A stretch of DNA of 64,000 nt from Gracilimonas sp034520725 (lineage in GTDB: Bacteria; Bacteroidota; Rhodothermia; Balneolales; Balneolaceae): positions 1 to 64,000 of the forward strand of contig JAXHNH010000020.1 in the NCBI GenBank assembly GCA_034520725.1, written 5' to 3'. Under the pieces are notes generated by a model that worked only from the letters and a program-made list of their open reading frames with translations, was not told the DNA's origin and did not search any database. Numbering within the stretch: the stretch's first letter is position 1; every line of letters starts with the position of its first letter. Positions 1 to 8,966 of the stretch are shown here, one piece after another. The position numbers were made by a program, and so were the translations under genes.

Positions 1-62
1 ATGATCATTCGGACTAAGGCTGAACCTATAAATCCTGCACCGCCTGTTACAATTATCTTCAC
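1..62 (-). CDS. dTDP-glucose 4,6-dehydratase-like SDR, N-terminal fragment cut by the window edge
   Basis: Read on the minus strand from a GTG at 62, the first 20 codons give KIIVTGGAGFIGSALVRMI, the Rossmann TGGxGFIGS nucleotide-binding motif of extended SDR sugar-nucleotide enzymes. The SALVRMI continuation resembles RfbB (dTDP-glucose 4,6-dehydratase) more than the SHLIDRLL seen in the neighbouring epimerases. It starts 5 bases after the end of the epimerase copy at 68-1027, so the two were probably co-transcribed in a polysaccharide operon. Only the nucleotide-binding tip is visible, so the exact substrate is a guess. Confidence 0.55.
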   Translation of the reverse strand, partial: MKIIVTGGAGFIGSALVRMI

Positions 63-67
63 TATGC

Positions 68-1027
68 TTATTTCTTTTTAGAATTTGATTTATACCACTT
101 AGAAAACTCTGATAATCCTTTATCAATCGAATAATCTGCTTCATATCCAAGCAACTTACCGCCTTAGTCACATCCGCCCAGGTCTGCTTCACATCGCCCG
201 GCTGTTCCGGTCCGAACGTCTTCTTCGCGGTAATACCTGAAGCCTTTTCAATCGCCTCCACCAGTTCCAGCAGTTCCACCGTTTGGTTATTGCCAAGATT
301 GATCACTTCATACATAGAATCTTTGTAATCAATAGCCGCCATTACCCCATCAACAATATCATCAATATAGGTATAATCGCGGCGGGTGGAGCCGTCTCCG
401 TATAAGGTAATTTCTTTACCATCGCTCATCAATCGCAGGAATTTATGAATCGCCAGATCCGGTCGCTGCCGGGGGCCATATACCGTAAAAAAGCGCAGAG
501 CCAAAAAGCGAATATCATAAAGGTGGCTGTACACATGTCCCAGCAGCTCCCCGCTTACTTTGGTGCTGGCATAGGGGCTAATGGGCTGAAGCACCGCATC
601 ATCTTCTTTCCACGGTACATTCGGGTTTTTGCCATACACCGAGCTGGAGGAGGCAAACACAAATTGTTTAATGTCTTTTTCCCTGGCTACTTCCAGCATG
701 TTTTGAGTTCCGGCTACATTTACTTCCTGGTAAGCAATGGGGTCTTCAATAGAAGGACGAACGCCGGCTTTGGCAGCTAAGTGTACAATTACATCGGTAT
801 CATTTGGGATGGCTTTGTCTAAGGCTTCTTTATCGCGGATGTCTGTTTCATGCAGGGTGTAACTGTCATATTCCAAATGCCCTTTTATGTTTTCCCGTTT
901 TATGCTTTCATCGTAGAAGGGATCGAAGTTGTCGATGTTGGTGACGGTGTGGCCTTCGGCTAAGGAGTCGGTCTATTAGATGTGAGCCTATGAAGCCTGC
1001 GCCGCCGGTTACTACTATGTTTTGCTT
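68..1027 (-). pseudogene. NAD-dependent sugar-nucleotide epimerase, decayed copy 1
   Basis: This is a paralogue of the intact epimerase at 12766-13722 (UDP-glucuronate 4-epimerase-like extended SDR). The TGGAGFIGSHL motif, the YASTK active site and FFTVYGPRQRPDLAIHKF are all readable. It has three lesions: the position of the ATG in the intact copy reads AAG (1025-1027), one indel after DRLL (about 955-965) shifts the frame, and a one-base loss near 162 shifts the last 30 codons. With those repaired the protein would end at the TAA at 68-70. An in-frame upstream ATG at 1096 could start the N-terminal piece, but the frameshifts remain. DNA identity to copy 2 is high but clearly not complete, so this is an old duplication or a separate acquisition. 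Confidence 0.8.
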
Positions 1028-1239
1028 GTCAGAATTCAAAGTGAAAAATTTAAAATTAAAAATTGGTTTGGTTTCGACTGAAGCATTGTCAGACATTTCG
1101 AGTCACTGTCGGAAGATTCGGTTCTGCACTTCTGTTTCCGCAAATGGGACTAAAGCTTGACTGGGATGACTAAGCATGAGGAAGTAGGATTTCAGAGTAT
1201 CTATTTTTAATTTTAAATTTTGAATTTTTCATTTCCCTA

Positions 1240-2574
1240 TCACGCTTTAAAAATATGATTCTCGCCTTTAGCTTCAATCCCCCGCATCGCATTCCTCGTA
1301 TCCACCACACATTCACTCCACTCGGCTAATTCTGCATAATCAATAGTCGAATGGTTGGTAGAAATGAGCACGGCATCAAAGTCTGAAACTGTTTCTTTAT
1401 TCCATTCAATAGATTTGGTTCCCGTCCATTCCGCATGTTCCCGGGTTGGTATTACTTCAGGAATAAAAGGATCGTAATAGGAAACTTCCGCTCCTTTGGC
1501 CTTCAGCAGATCAAAGATCTTAAAAGTCGGCGACTCCCGCATGTCATCCACATCCGGTTTGTAGGCGAGGCCGATCACGAGGATCTTGCTGCCGTTCATG
1601 GGTTTTTTGTGGGTATTGAGGGCGTGCATGGTGCGGTCCACCACATAGGTGGGCATATTGGTGTTCACCTCTCCGGCCAGCTCAATGAAGCGGGTGTGTT
1701 TTTCAAACTCGCGGGCTTTCCAGGTCAGGTAAAACGGGTCAATGGGAATACAGTGCCCGCCCAGTCCCGGTCCGGGCGTAAATTTCATAAAGCCAAAGGG
1801 CTTGGTGGCGGCGGCATCGATCACTTCATGCACGTCAATATCCATGGCCTCGTACACCACCTTCAGCTCATTCACCAGGGCAATATTCACCGAGCGGAAG
1901 ATGTTTTCGGTCAGCTTAACGGCCTCGGCGGTCTTGCAGTCACTCACCGGCACGGTTTCCACAATGGCGGTATCGTACATAGCCAGGGCTAATTTCAGGG
2001 CCTCTTCTCCATGTCCGCCCACCACTTTGGGGATCTTGGCGGTATTGAAATTCGGGTTGCCCGGGTCTTCGCGCTCGGGGCTGTAGGCCACATAAAAATC
2101 TTTGCCTGCTTTCAGTCCGGAGTTCTTCTCCAGGATGGGGATCATCAGCTCCTCGGTGGTACCCGGCCAGGTGGTGGATTCGAGGATCACGAGCTGTCCC
2201 TTGCGCAGGTGTTTGGAGACGGTTTCGGTGGTCTTTTCCACAAAACTCATATCCGGCTCGCGGTGGTGGTCGAGCGGCGTGGGCACGCAGAGCAGGATGG
2301 CATCGGCTTCATCGAGGCGGTTGAAGTCGGTGGTGGCATCTACCTTATCGGAGCCTGCGAGGGTTTCCATCATCTCGGTTCCGAGGTGTTTTATGTAGGG
2401 AATGCCGTTTTTGATGTTTTCTATTTTCTTTTCGTCAATATCGTAGCCAATGACGGGCATTCCTACTTTGTGGAAGGTCCACATGAGGGGCAGGCCGACG
2501 TAGCCGAGGCCTACGATGCCTATGGTGTAGGTTTTGTCGGTGATTTTTTTAAGTAATTCTTCTAATTGATTCAT
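1240..2574 (-). CDS. wbpA: UDP-N-acetyl-D-glucosamine 6-dehydrogenase (WbpA type)
   Basis: 444 residues, full length for the UDP-glucose/GDP-mannose dehydrogenase family, with no frameshift. The N-terminal Rossmann motif GIVGLGYVGLPL is at residues 19-30. The central domain follows, with catalytic Cys in GGHCIPIDPFYLTWKA (about residue 275), a signature close to WbpA, which oxidises UDP-GlcNAc to UDP-GlcNAcA for O-antigen or capsule synthesis using NAD+. The C-terminal UDP-binding domain has GLAYKPDVDDMRESP. It lies between two copies of an epimerase and on the same strand, as expected in a surface polysaccharide operon. A UDP-ManNAc dehydrogenase (WecC) is the main alternative. Its G+C looks higher than that of the surrounding repeats. 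Confidence 0.88.
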   Translation of the reverse strand: MNQLEELLKKITDKTYTIGIVGLGYVGLPLMWTFHKVGMPVIGYDIDEKKIENIKNGIPYIKHLGTEMMETLAGSDKVDATTDFNRLDEADAILLCVPTPLDHHREPDMSFVEKTTETVSKHLRKGQLVILESTTWPGTTEELMIPILEKNSGLKAGKDFYVAYSPEREDPGNPNFNTAKIPKVVGGHGEEALKLALAMYDTAIVETVPVSDCKTAEAVKLTENIFRSVNIALVNELKVVYEAMDIDVHEVIDAAATKPFGFMKFTPGPGLGGHCIPIDPFYLTWKAREFEKHTRFIELAGEVNTNMPTYVVDRTMHALNTHKKPMNGSKILVIGLAYKPDVDDMRESPTFKIFDLLKAKGAEVSYYDPFIPEVIPTREHAEWTGTKSIEWNKETVSDFDAVLISTNHSTIDYAELAEWSECVVDTRNAMRGIEAKGENHIFKA

Positions 2575-2610
2575 TTACAGTTTTTCAGTTATCAGTGAAC
2601 AGTAATCAGT

Positions 2611-2838
2611 TTTGAGTTTGAATGCAGACAACAGTGCTCTCCGGTACGCAAGGATGGGTTTTAACCCTGGTTGTGTTGTTGAACTTCCCAAACCTCTGGC
2701 GAGATCCGGATCGGCGACTCTGTCTCTGACGTCTTGTCCGGTATGACTGCCTTTTATTGGTATGATTCTTTCTTCGCGCTTCATTGTGTCCGTTTTCTCC
2801 TCTTTACACATCTTTTGAGGCCGAGGTTGGGATTGATG
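2611..2838. repeat. Direct repeat A, left copy (about 225 bp)
   Basis: This stretch recurs with about 80-85% identity at 3675-3908 in the same orientation. Shared blocks include TTTGAGTTTGAATGCAG at the left end, GGGTTTTAACCCTGGTTG, GAACTTCCCAAACCTC and GATCGGCGACTCTG. The two copies bracket the toxin-antitoxin pair at 2881-3533. Minus-strand reading frames across both copies exist, but their predicted peptides agree only where the DNA repeat does, so I regard them as non-coding. Confidence 0.85.
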
Positions 2839-2880
2839 ATTGCTGATTGATGATTTCTTTTTTTTTATTCCTTTACACGT

Positions 2881-3315
2881 TCAATTAGCATTTTCTCCAA
2901 TCATTGCACACAGAAAATTAGTTCGTTTAATACGATCTATGACATTTGCAAAAGAGGATATAATTGTTTTTGGCTGCATCAATAAGTATTCCAAGCGTTC
3001 CTTCTGTAACATCAAGTTCAAGTTCAAATGCCAGTTTTCTTGCTTTTGGTCATCCAGAATCACTAAACCTCCTATCTCGACCGCCAACGCAATTGCACTC
3101 GCTTCCCCTGGGTCCACCGTCATTTCAAGCAGTTTCTGATATTTCTTATCTTCCACGCTATGTACTTCAATCCATTCAGGTAATTCGGAACCAAATTCAT
3201 TAGCTACTTCAGGGGTGATTATAATTTCCTTGTACAGTTTCTGGAGTACATCGAATTCATTAATTTTCTCAAGTAAAACCAGGCAACTGGTATCAGCTAT
3301 GATATTTTCGGGCAT
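2881..3315 (-). CDS. PIN-like toxin, DUF3368 family (internal frame excursion)
   Basis: 144 residues. The N-terminus ADTSCLVLLEKI carries the first acidic residue of the PIN nuclease fold, and GEASAIALAVE and VILDD supply the next acidic cluster, as in DUF3368 toxins, which are inferred RNases. Between about 3048 and 2955 the annotated frame gives an atypical segment, whereas the next frame reads KARKLAFELELDV and GTLGILIDAAK, the normal DUF3368 C-terminal core; the original frame then resumes with FANVIDRIKRTNF. Two compensating indels are the simplest explanation. The start overlaps the end of the UPF0175 antitoxin gene, the normal arrangement for this pair. Confidence 0.8.
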   Translation of the reverse strand: MPENIIADTSCLVLLEKINEFDVLQKLYKEIIITPEVANEFGSELPEWIEVHSVEDKKYQKLLEMTVDPGEASAIALAVEIGGLVILDDQKQENWHLNLNLMLQKERLEYLLMQPKTIISSFANVIDRIKRTNFLCAMIGENAN

Positions 3316-3533
3316 TGTTTATATCGTTATCCAGATCTTCAACAGGTTGATTAAAAACGGATATTTTATAGTTACCGAGTAGTTCCATAAACGTTCTTTG
3401 AGTATCCGGCCAAACTGGCGGCTTGTCCTAATGAAAGGCGGCCTTGCTCATATAACTTACCGGCTAAAAGCATCGCTGCTTCTTTACTATCCAAATCAAG
3501 GTTGTTCGGTATTTCAAGTGTTAATTTTTTCAT
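3293..3533 (-). CDS. UPF0175-family antitoxin (frameshifted)
   Basis: From the ATG at 3533 the minus strand reads MKKLTLEIPNNLDL and then LSLGQAASLAGYSK, the helical signature of UPF0175 antitoxins. An indel near 3395 breaks the frame; the shifted frame continues RTFMELLGNYKISVFN and QPVEDLDNDINNA, the conserved UPF0175 C-terminus, to a TGA at 3293-3295. The gene overlaps the start of the PIN toxin (ATG at 3315) by about 23 bases, so the two would be translated as a coupled pair. UPF0175 with DUF3368 is an established type II toxin-antitoxin combination. Whether the frameshift is real or a sequencing error cannot be decided here. Confidence 0.78.
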
Positions 3534-4484
3534 TTTCTATATTATTTTGTTGACACTACTTCAAAAGTACTTAACCCGTTTTCTAAATCAAAACCAGCCG
3601 TGTTGTTGATTGGTGTATTCTTTTGTGGCTATTTTGTTGAGTAAACTGTCTAAGCTCGCGACAAACTTTTTAGTTTTGAGTTTGAATGCAGGGAGCGGCT
3701 GTCCTTCGGTACGCAAGCATGGGTTTTAACCCTGGTTGCGTTGTTGAACTTCCCAAACCTCTTCAAGGAGATTCCGGATCGGCGACTCTGCTCCGCGACG
3801 TCTTGTCCGGGATGACCGCCTTTTATCGGCATGATTCTCTTCTTTAACGCTTCATGGCGTCTGTTTCTTCACACATTTTTTTCTAAGGCCTGAATGTTGG
3901 GATTGGTGTTTTCTCGATTTTCCGGAGTAAATTTACTAACTAGGACAATGGTGTAGTTTTGAGTTCTGAGTGTTGAGTTTTGAGTGGTTTTTGTGAGTAC
4001 GTGTTCCCCGTTTGTCAAAACTCTTTTATTATCTGCATTATCTATCTTTTTGAAGACCCAAAAATAAGAGAAGATATAAGGAGAAAGTACAGGGGTTTCT
4101 AGAATTCGAGTACTTAGTTTCGAGTTTTGAGTGAAGGGTGGTTCCTCGACATCCGAGGAAGGGAAGACTCAACTTTAGCTCTGAAATAAATCCTGGAAAT
4201 CCCGGTTCAACACCAGAGATCTTAGCTAAAGACCGCATGTCGTGCTAACACCTACTAACCTCATAAAAAACGTCCTTTTCCTTGTTGAAGGAGAAGACAG
4301 ATGAGGTCGTGGATAAGGGCAACAAGGTAGTTTTGAGTGATGGGATAGGAATTTGGGCAACTGGGAACATCTCCTCAGCCCTCGTCAAGGGTGGACTGCT
4401 CGAGATTCAGAACAGCGGAACAATCCGATATCCAATGATCACGTGGTTCGACGATGAGGAGTTGGATAGACTCCCCCGGCTCTG
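3534..4484. other. Gene-free tract with repeat A and other dispersed repeat pieces
   Basis: No open frame here resembles a protein. The tract holds the right copy of repeat A (3675-3908), a piece AATCCTGGAAATCCCGGTTCA near 4186-4206 that recurs near 9330, 10020, 11452 and 11997, and TATCCAATGATCACGTGG at 4429-4446 that recurs at 9454 and 12125. The IS3 element begins directly at its right end. Confidence 0.7.
3675..3908. repeat. Direct repeat A, right copy
   Basis: Second copy of the repeat at 2611-2838, same orientation, with small indels between the copies. Together they flank the UPF0175/DUF3368 toxin-antitoxin genes, so the pair sits in a cassette that homologous recombination between the repeats could excise or insert. 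Confidence 0.85.
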
Positions 4485-4497
4485 TCCTAGAATAAGT

Positions 4498-5355
4498 TTA
4501 CAGTTTTTGTTTTATTAAGCGGCGCGATGCACCTGCTCGGGGAGACTGGTATTTAAGACTCAGATGTGGTCGTTCTTCATTATATAATTTAATGGCTGCC
4601 TTTACAGCCTGTTTGGCTTGACGGGTATCTCGAAAGACCATATCAAGGTAATATTCTCCTTTCAATATTCCATTCACCCGTTCTGCCTGGGCATTTTCAG
4701 CGCAATGATCTACCTCAGTCATGCTTATGAGGCATCCGGCATCTTGAAGGCGTCTTGTATAGTCTTTGCTGCGATACTGACTGCCCCGGTCCGAATGATG
4801 AACAGGAGTTTTCCCTTCCGGAAGATCAGCTAATGCCATATTCAATGCTCGTAAAGCACCTTCAAGCTCCAAACTTTCCGAGACGTCCCATCCCACAATT
4901 TTACGCGAATACACATCACTGATCAACGCCATATAGCAAAACCCTTCCATGGTATGCAGGTAACTAATATCGGCCACCCAACCCTGATGGGGAGCTTCAA
5001 TGGGCGTCTGATCCAAGATGTTCTTCCACCAGGTGCGGGCTCCATCGGTGGTGCGGGGACCCCGGGCCTTGCGTTTGGGAACGAGCAAGTTGTGCGCTCG
5101 GAGCACCCCAAAGAGTTTATCCCGTCCTATTTTCAAGGACTGCCGGGTAAACTCCGGGCTAAGAAGCCGGTGCAGCTTTCGCGTACCCAGGCGCGGGTGA
5201 TGGGCTCGTTTGCTCCGTACCAGCTCGAGCACGAGCTGCTCGGATTGCTTGCTGAGCCTCGAAGCCTGCACCCCCTGGTAGTAGCCTTGCCGGGAGATTC
5301 CCGCGCGCCTGCAGAGCGCACTTACTGATACCTTTGCCTTTCCTGTGCTACTCAT
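4498..5355 (-). CDS. IS3-family transposase OrfB (DDE integrase domain)
   Basis: 285 residues with an N-terminal HTH_21 region and a C-terminal rve integrase core. The catalytic triad is visible as the Asp in WVADISYLHT, the Asp in HHSDRGSQY and the Glu in AENAQAERVNGILKGEY, with the usual D-D-35-E spacing. The ATG overlaps the last four bases of OrfA (ATGA), so expression would be by reinitiation or by a -1 frameshift fusion as in other IS3 elements. The frame is intact, so the element could be active. Confidence 0.92.
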   Translation of the reverse strand: MSSTGKAKVSVSALCRRAGISRQGYYQGVQASRLSKQSEQLVLELVRSKRAHHPRLGTRKLHRLLSPEFTRQSLKIGRDKLFGVLRAHNLLVPKRKARGPRTTDGARTWWKNILDQTPIEAPHQGWVADISYLHTMEGFCYMALISDVYSRKIVGWDVSESLELEGALRALNMALADLPEGKTPVHHSDRGSQYRSKDYTRRLQDAGCLISMTEVDHCAENAQAERVNGILKGEYYLDMVFRDTRQAKQAVKAAIKLYNEERPHLSLKYQSPRAGASRRLIKQKL

Positions 5356-5729
5356 TCCGATGGCTTGGTGCCTTCTTTTTTTTTGAACTCATCCAGATCT
5401 ACCCCAAGCTCCCGGCAGGCCAGCTTTAAATAGCTCTCGCTTAACTTATGGTCCACATGAGCGTCAGCCAGGCTTTCTTTAAGCCGGGCAATCTGCTGCT
5501 CGAGTTCTTTTATCCGATTGGCTTCTCCCATCGTTTCTATGCGTACAATTTTATTTAATAAATGAGCTTTACCATACTTTTTCTTCCATCCGTGAATGCT
5601 TGACGGACAACACCCATACAGCTTGGCTGCTTGATTGGCAGTATAATGCCCTTGCTCGATTTGTTCAATAACCTGAAGCTTAAACGCTTCACTATATCGA
5701 TTGGTAATTCGTCGGTACCTGGTATTCAT
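5352..5729 (-). CDS. IS3-family transposase OrfA (helix-turn-helix)
   Basis: 125 residues. The N-terminal half (YSEAFKLQVIEQIEQGHYTANQAAKLYG and then a WKKKYG motif) is the HTH_Tnp_1 domain that binds the terminal repeats. The C-terminal half, from about residue 68 (RIKELEQQIARLKESLADA), is a predicted leucine-zipper coiled coil used for multimerisation with OrfAB. It begins about 30 bases inside the right inverted repeat, the usual position. Confidence 0.9.
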   Translation of the reverse strand: MNTRYRRITNRYSEAFKLQVIEQIEQGHYTANQAAKLYGCCPSSIHGWKKKYGKAHLLNKIVRIETMGEANRIKELEQQIARLKESLADAHVDHKLSESYLKLACRELGVDLDEFKKKEGTKPSE

Positions 5730-5762
5730 TTCTATCCTGATTTGTGTAAACCTATTTCAGGA

Positions 5763-6252
5763 TGTGACCCCCACTTCGAGATTCAGTATTCCTTGTTCGG
5801 TATTCGATATTCCACCTGAAGCCTCCCTCGAGGCAGAAAGGAAAAATCAGCTTGCTGATTTGCAGAGGGTGTACGGAGGTTTATACAGAAAGGGAAACTC
5901 GATGCAGGCAACCGGACACGTATAGGCAAGATCCTTCGAGCACTCAGGATGACGCTTTTTTGGGGTTTGGGAGCTCACTTCGGTCCTCGGTCCTCGGTCC
6001 TCCGTCATCAAACTTGTGTAGGTTCTTCGGAGGTATCCTCAGAATGACTCCTTGCCAATGAGTGGGGTAGTCATCGCAGGCGACCGAGGTTCCTATAGGA
6101 TAGATCTTTCTCTGGCTGGCAATGTCGGATTAGGGACTCCTTTTCGCGTTTTGGAGCTCGGTGGGTGCTGGCAACCATCTCGAATCAACCCATCCATCAG
6201 GTACTGTGTTAAAAATCAAGATAAACTTCTATTTTATGGCTTCAAAAGAACA
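5763..6252. other. Gene-free dispersed-repeat tract between IS3 and IS110 elements
   Basis: No credible gene. Recognisable pieces are TTCCTTGTTCGGTATTCGATATT (5790s; similar at 9519 and 12190), AATCAGCTTGCTGATTTGCAGAGGG (5850s; similar at 9568), the motif AGGCAAGATCC...CAGGATGAC at 5931-5953, and a block from about 5985 to 6090 (CTTGTGTAGGTTCTTCGGAGG, GTAGTCATCGCAGGC) that is repeated at 9711-9830. The same composite therefore occurs twice, once beside the IS elements and once near 9.5 kb. Confidence 0.7.
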
Positions 6253-7353
6253 TCATGATGCTTTTGCATGTGATGTATCTACGGTAGCCTTGCCTTCAGG
6301 CAGGGCTACTTTTTTTTGATGGCTGGCTTGCTGACCACAGATTACCTGCGGATCATACCATTGTCCGTTATTCCACAGGATGTACATATAGGTTAGCAGC
6401 TTTTTCTGAACCGCTACATGCCCTTTCATCTTAATGTTGTGCTTGTTGATCAACCGCTGATACAGTTCGTAGGTGGGTCCTGTCCCACTTCGTACGACCA
6501 CACTGGCTGGCATATACAGGGCTCGACGAATATGTTTAGAGCCCTGCTTGGAAATTTTCGGCTTTCCAGCCCATTTCCCGGATTCCCGGATCACCACATC
6601 GTAGCCGCTATAACTGATAAGCTGACTTATGGAACTAAACGGCTCGAACCCGTTGGTCTCAGCCAGCACGATGGCTATGGTAAGGAGCCCAATTCCCGGG
6701 ATACTTCGCAGTCGCTCAACCTGTCCGGCTAAATCTTTTCGGGAACGTAACTGCTGGTATATACGCTGGGTCAGCCGGTCCATCTGCTGGTTCATGACGG
6801 TTATAGCTTGCTCAAGCGCCTCCTCGGCTTCTCCTCCCGTTTGTCCGCTATGGGCAAGGGCGTGTACTTGATTGCGAAGCTGGGTGCGTTGATCCATTAA
6901 ACTTCCGCGCGTGCGGGTAAGCTGCCTCAGGCCTCGCCAAAACGGGTCAATTCCTGCCCATCCGGAAAGCTTGCGCTCAGCGCCCATCAGCGCCAAGCCG
7001 TAGGCATCGATCTTGTCGGTTTTACTGCGCAGCCCCCGCGATTGGAGGTAGCGTTTAGCTTTGCTGGGCAAAACCACACTTAGGTGAACACCCGAAGCCT
7101 GCTGGTGAACGTACAGCGCCAGCGATTCATAGTACACCCCTGTGGCTTCCATCGTCACTCGAATGGAACTAGATTGCCCGGTGTGCCGCCGCAGCCAGCT
7201 CAAAAAGGCTTTATGGCCACCCGGACGATTTGCAAACGCTTTACGGGTTAACACATGATGTTTTTGTTGCTTTAAACTGTAGCTCAAAAGACAGACGCTA
7301 AACTCATCTTTGCTTATGTCTGCACCGAAACTGTAAATCATAGGAAAATCCAT
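6253..7353 (-). CDS. IS110-family DEDD recombinase (transposase)
   Basis: From the ATG at 7353 (MDFPMIYSFGADISKDEF) the protein is 366 residues, near the usual IS110 length. The RuvC-like DEDD half shows Asp in GADISKD, Glu in TMEATGVYYE and the DxxD of KTDKIDAYGLA. The C-terminal Tnp_2 half shows IPGIGLLTIAIVLAE and SYSGYDV with the catalytic Ser region. The open frame extends 55 codons further upstream to 7518, but that part does not look like this family and probably belongs to the element's non-coding end. The frame is intact. Recombinases of this family are known to use an RNA made from the element's end to choose donor and target sites. Confidence 0.9.
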   Translation of the reverse strand: MDFPMIYSFGADISKDEFSVCLLSYSLKQQKHHVLTRKAFANRPGGHKAFLSWLRRHTGQSSSIRVTMEATGVYYESLALYVHQQASGVHLSVVLPSKAKRYLQSRGLRSKTDKIDAYGLALMGAERKLSGWAGIDPFWRGLRQLTRTRGSLMDQRTQLRNQVHALAHSGQTGGEAEEALEQAITVMNQQMDRLTQRIYQQLRSRKDLAGQVERLRSIPGIGLLTIAIVLAETNGFEPFSSISQLISYSGYDVVIRESGKWAGKPKISKQGSKHIRRALYMPASVVVRSGTGPTYELYQRLINKHNIKMKGHVAVQKKLLTYMYILWNNGQWYDPQVICGQQASHQKKVALPEGKATVDTSHAKAS

Positions 7354-7799
7354 TTTATGGTTAATAAGTATCTGGATGATGGGATCGATTCTGACGCGAC
7401 CACCTTGTCTCATGAATCGAGGATATTGCCTTTTGAAAGCTAAAAAAAACAACTCTGTTGGTACTGTTGGGGTTCGGGCGACAGAAAAACCAGCCTGGAT
7501 ATACCTGACCGAGTGCATCTGAAAATGAACAGTGCTTAGACGGTTCCGGGAGGTGCCACGACGGCGCGCTCCAATTGGTTATGGGTAGCTTAAAAATCCT
7601 GCATTACTTCTACAACTCTTTATCGCTACATAATTTTACGGCTTTCAACATATGAGACGGCTCATTGCAGGTTTGCTTAGCGCCTTGCCGACGTCGTAGC
7701 CGTCAGATGGGGTGGCCTTTGCCACAGCTCATCGGTCCACCGTCCATGGTCTTCCGTCATCGGGTGACAACAGGATATGGTCTGACAATATATCCCAAA
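7354..7799 (-). other. Upstream end of the IS110 element; candidate bridge-RNA region
   Basis: About 340-450 bases upstream of the recombinase on its coding strand, without a convincing gene. IS110-group elements carry their bridge RNA in this upstream non-coding end (established for IS621 and relatives). I see no unmistakable pair of guide loops by eye, so the RNA is an inference from family and position. The far end (7690-7760) has GCCGTCAGATGGGGTGGCC, which recurs at 9683-9701 and so belongs to the dispersed repeats into which the element probably inserted. This puts the element boundary before about 7695. Confidence 0.4.
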
Positions 7800-8966
7800 T
7801 TATACCTTTAGAAGTTCGGGTAGTTTTGAAATCAATTCACCCAAAGAAACCACATCAATATCCTTATTGTATGGATAGCCCTGATCTGCAGGGATCACAA
7901 CGAATGACTTTAGAGGAGCAATATCTTCAATAGCAGCATGATTCCCCTTGGAAAGGCTTGGGGATAATGTTGATTTACATTCCACAACGATGGTGTCAGA
8001 TCCGTCATTCAATACGATATCCACTTCATTTCCATGATTGGTTCGGTAAAATGAGAGATCAAGCATCGGAAAATGACCGGCTATGTTCTCGATAACCGTA
8101 CTTCCCAAAGTGATCCGAATACCGGATGACCGGCTGCCTGATCAAAATCCCTGAGTCGTAAATAAAGCCGTAGTGAGTCCTGTATCCGTAATGTAAACTT
8201 TTGGAGATTTTATCAATCTCTTTTTTGTATTGCCGCTGTATGTTGGAAGCTGTCGCAACATAAAAGTACCTTCCAGAAGATCGATATATTTTCGAACAGA
8301 GGTATGGCTTACCCCTAATGAGCTTCCTATGGCGCTGTAATTTATGGTTTGTCCGTTGGAGTGAGCCAGCATCATCCATAAACGACGCATGGTAGTGGAC
8401 GTAAACCCTGCAAACTGCAACAGATCCCGTTCCAGAAAGGTTGTAATAAAATTTTCTCGCCATTCAAAGCTTATGGTAATCCTCAGCGAGTATGCTTTTA
8501 GGAAATCCCCCCTTAGACATATAATCTTCCAATGATGCCTGAGATGATATTTCCTTCCATATGAAAGGGAGACGAATATTTATAGCTGATTCGTCCTGCA
8601 AGAGTCTCTCGAACTTTGTTTGATCAGGTCCCTTGATGCGGAACCAAGTATTAAAAACTGCCCGGGTTCATTTGTTTCGTCAGCAAGGCTCCGTATCACC
8701 GGGAACAGTTCAGGTACTCGTTCGATCTCATCCAAACAGATCAATTTTCCCCCCTGACTAGATAAGAACCATTCAGGATCTTCCAATTTATTCAGATCAG
8801 ACGGACGTTCAAGATCCAGATACACGGCCGGCAGGTCTTCTTCAAAGGTTGAAATCACATGTTTTGCCAATGTAGATTTCCCACACTGCCTTGGTCCCAG
8901 TATTGCCGTGACAGGAAAATGCGAAAGAGAATGACGTAGCTCTGACTCTAATTTACGAGGTATCAT
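7800..8966 (-). pseudogene. AAA_14/DUF4143-type ATPase, frameshifted
   Basis: Three pieces in different minus-strand frames make one protein. Residues 1-120 (8966-8580) have Walker A GPRQCGKST, Walker B KLICLDEIER and the sensor LILGSAS of AAA_14. The middle part (8420-8142) is a winged-helix-like DUF4143 segment (YSAIGSSLGVSHTSVRKYIDLLEGTF). The end (8108-7800) is the nuclease-like DUF4143 tail with NEVDIVL and IVVECKST. The whole would be near 390 residues, normal for this family, which is common in Bacteroidota accessory regions and of poorly known function. At least two indels (about 8110-8140 and 8430-8590) break it. Given the many errors elsewhere, it may be intact in the organism. Confidence 0.78.

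Larger units (their letters stand above)
4485..5762 (-). mobile_element. IS3-family insertion sequence, complete
   Basis: About 1.28 kb with two overlapping transposase frames on the minus strand. The ends form imperfect inverted repeats: TCCTAGAATAAGTTTACA at 4485-4502 against TCCTGAAATAGGTTTACA read inward from 5762, 15 of 18 identical. The left repeat overlaps the last codons of OrfB, a usual economy of these elements. No convincing 3-4 bp target duplication is visible. The element lies inside the dispersed-repeat tract between the toxin-antitoxin pair and the IS110 element. Confidence 0.88.

Noticed and set aside
1435..2556. Three plus-strand frames inside wbpA
   Set aside because: Shadows of the G+C-rich wbpA codons; no domain, no ribosome-binding site.
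2575..2811. 78-codon minus-strand frame ending at wbpA
   Set aside because: It is repeat A read in one frame. The second repeat copy at 3650-3832 gives only a partly similar peptide and small indels break agreement.
4282..4518. 78-codon plus-strand frame before the IS3 element
   Set aside because: Composed of dispersed-repeat pieces and running into the IS3 inverted repeat; no family resemblance.
7354..7518. N-terminal extension of the IS110 recombinase by 55 codons
   Set aside because: The RuvC-like fold starts at YSFGADISKDEF as in the family; the extension overlaps the expected non-coding end.
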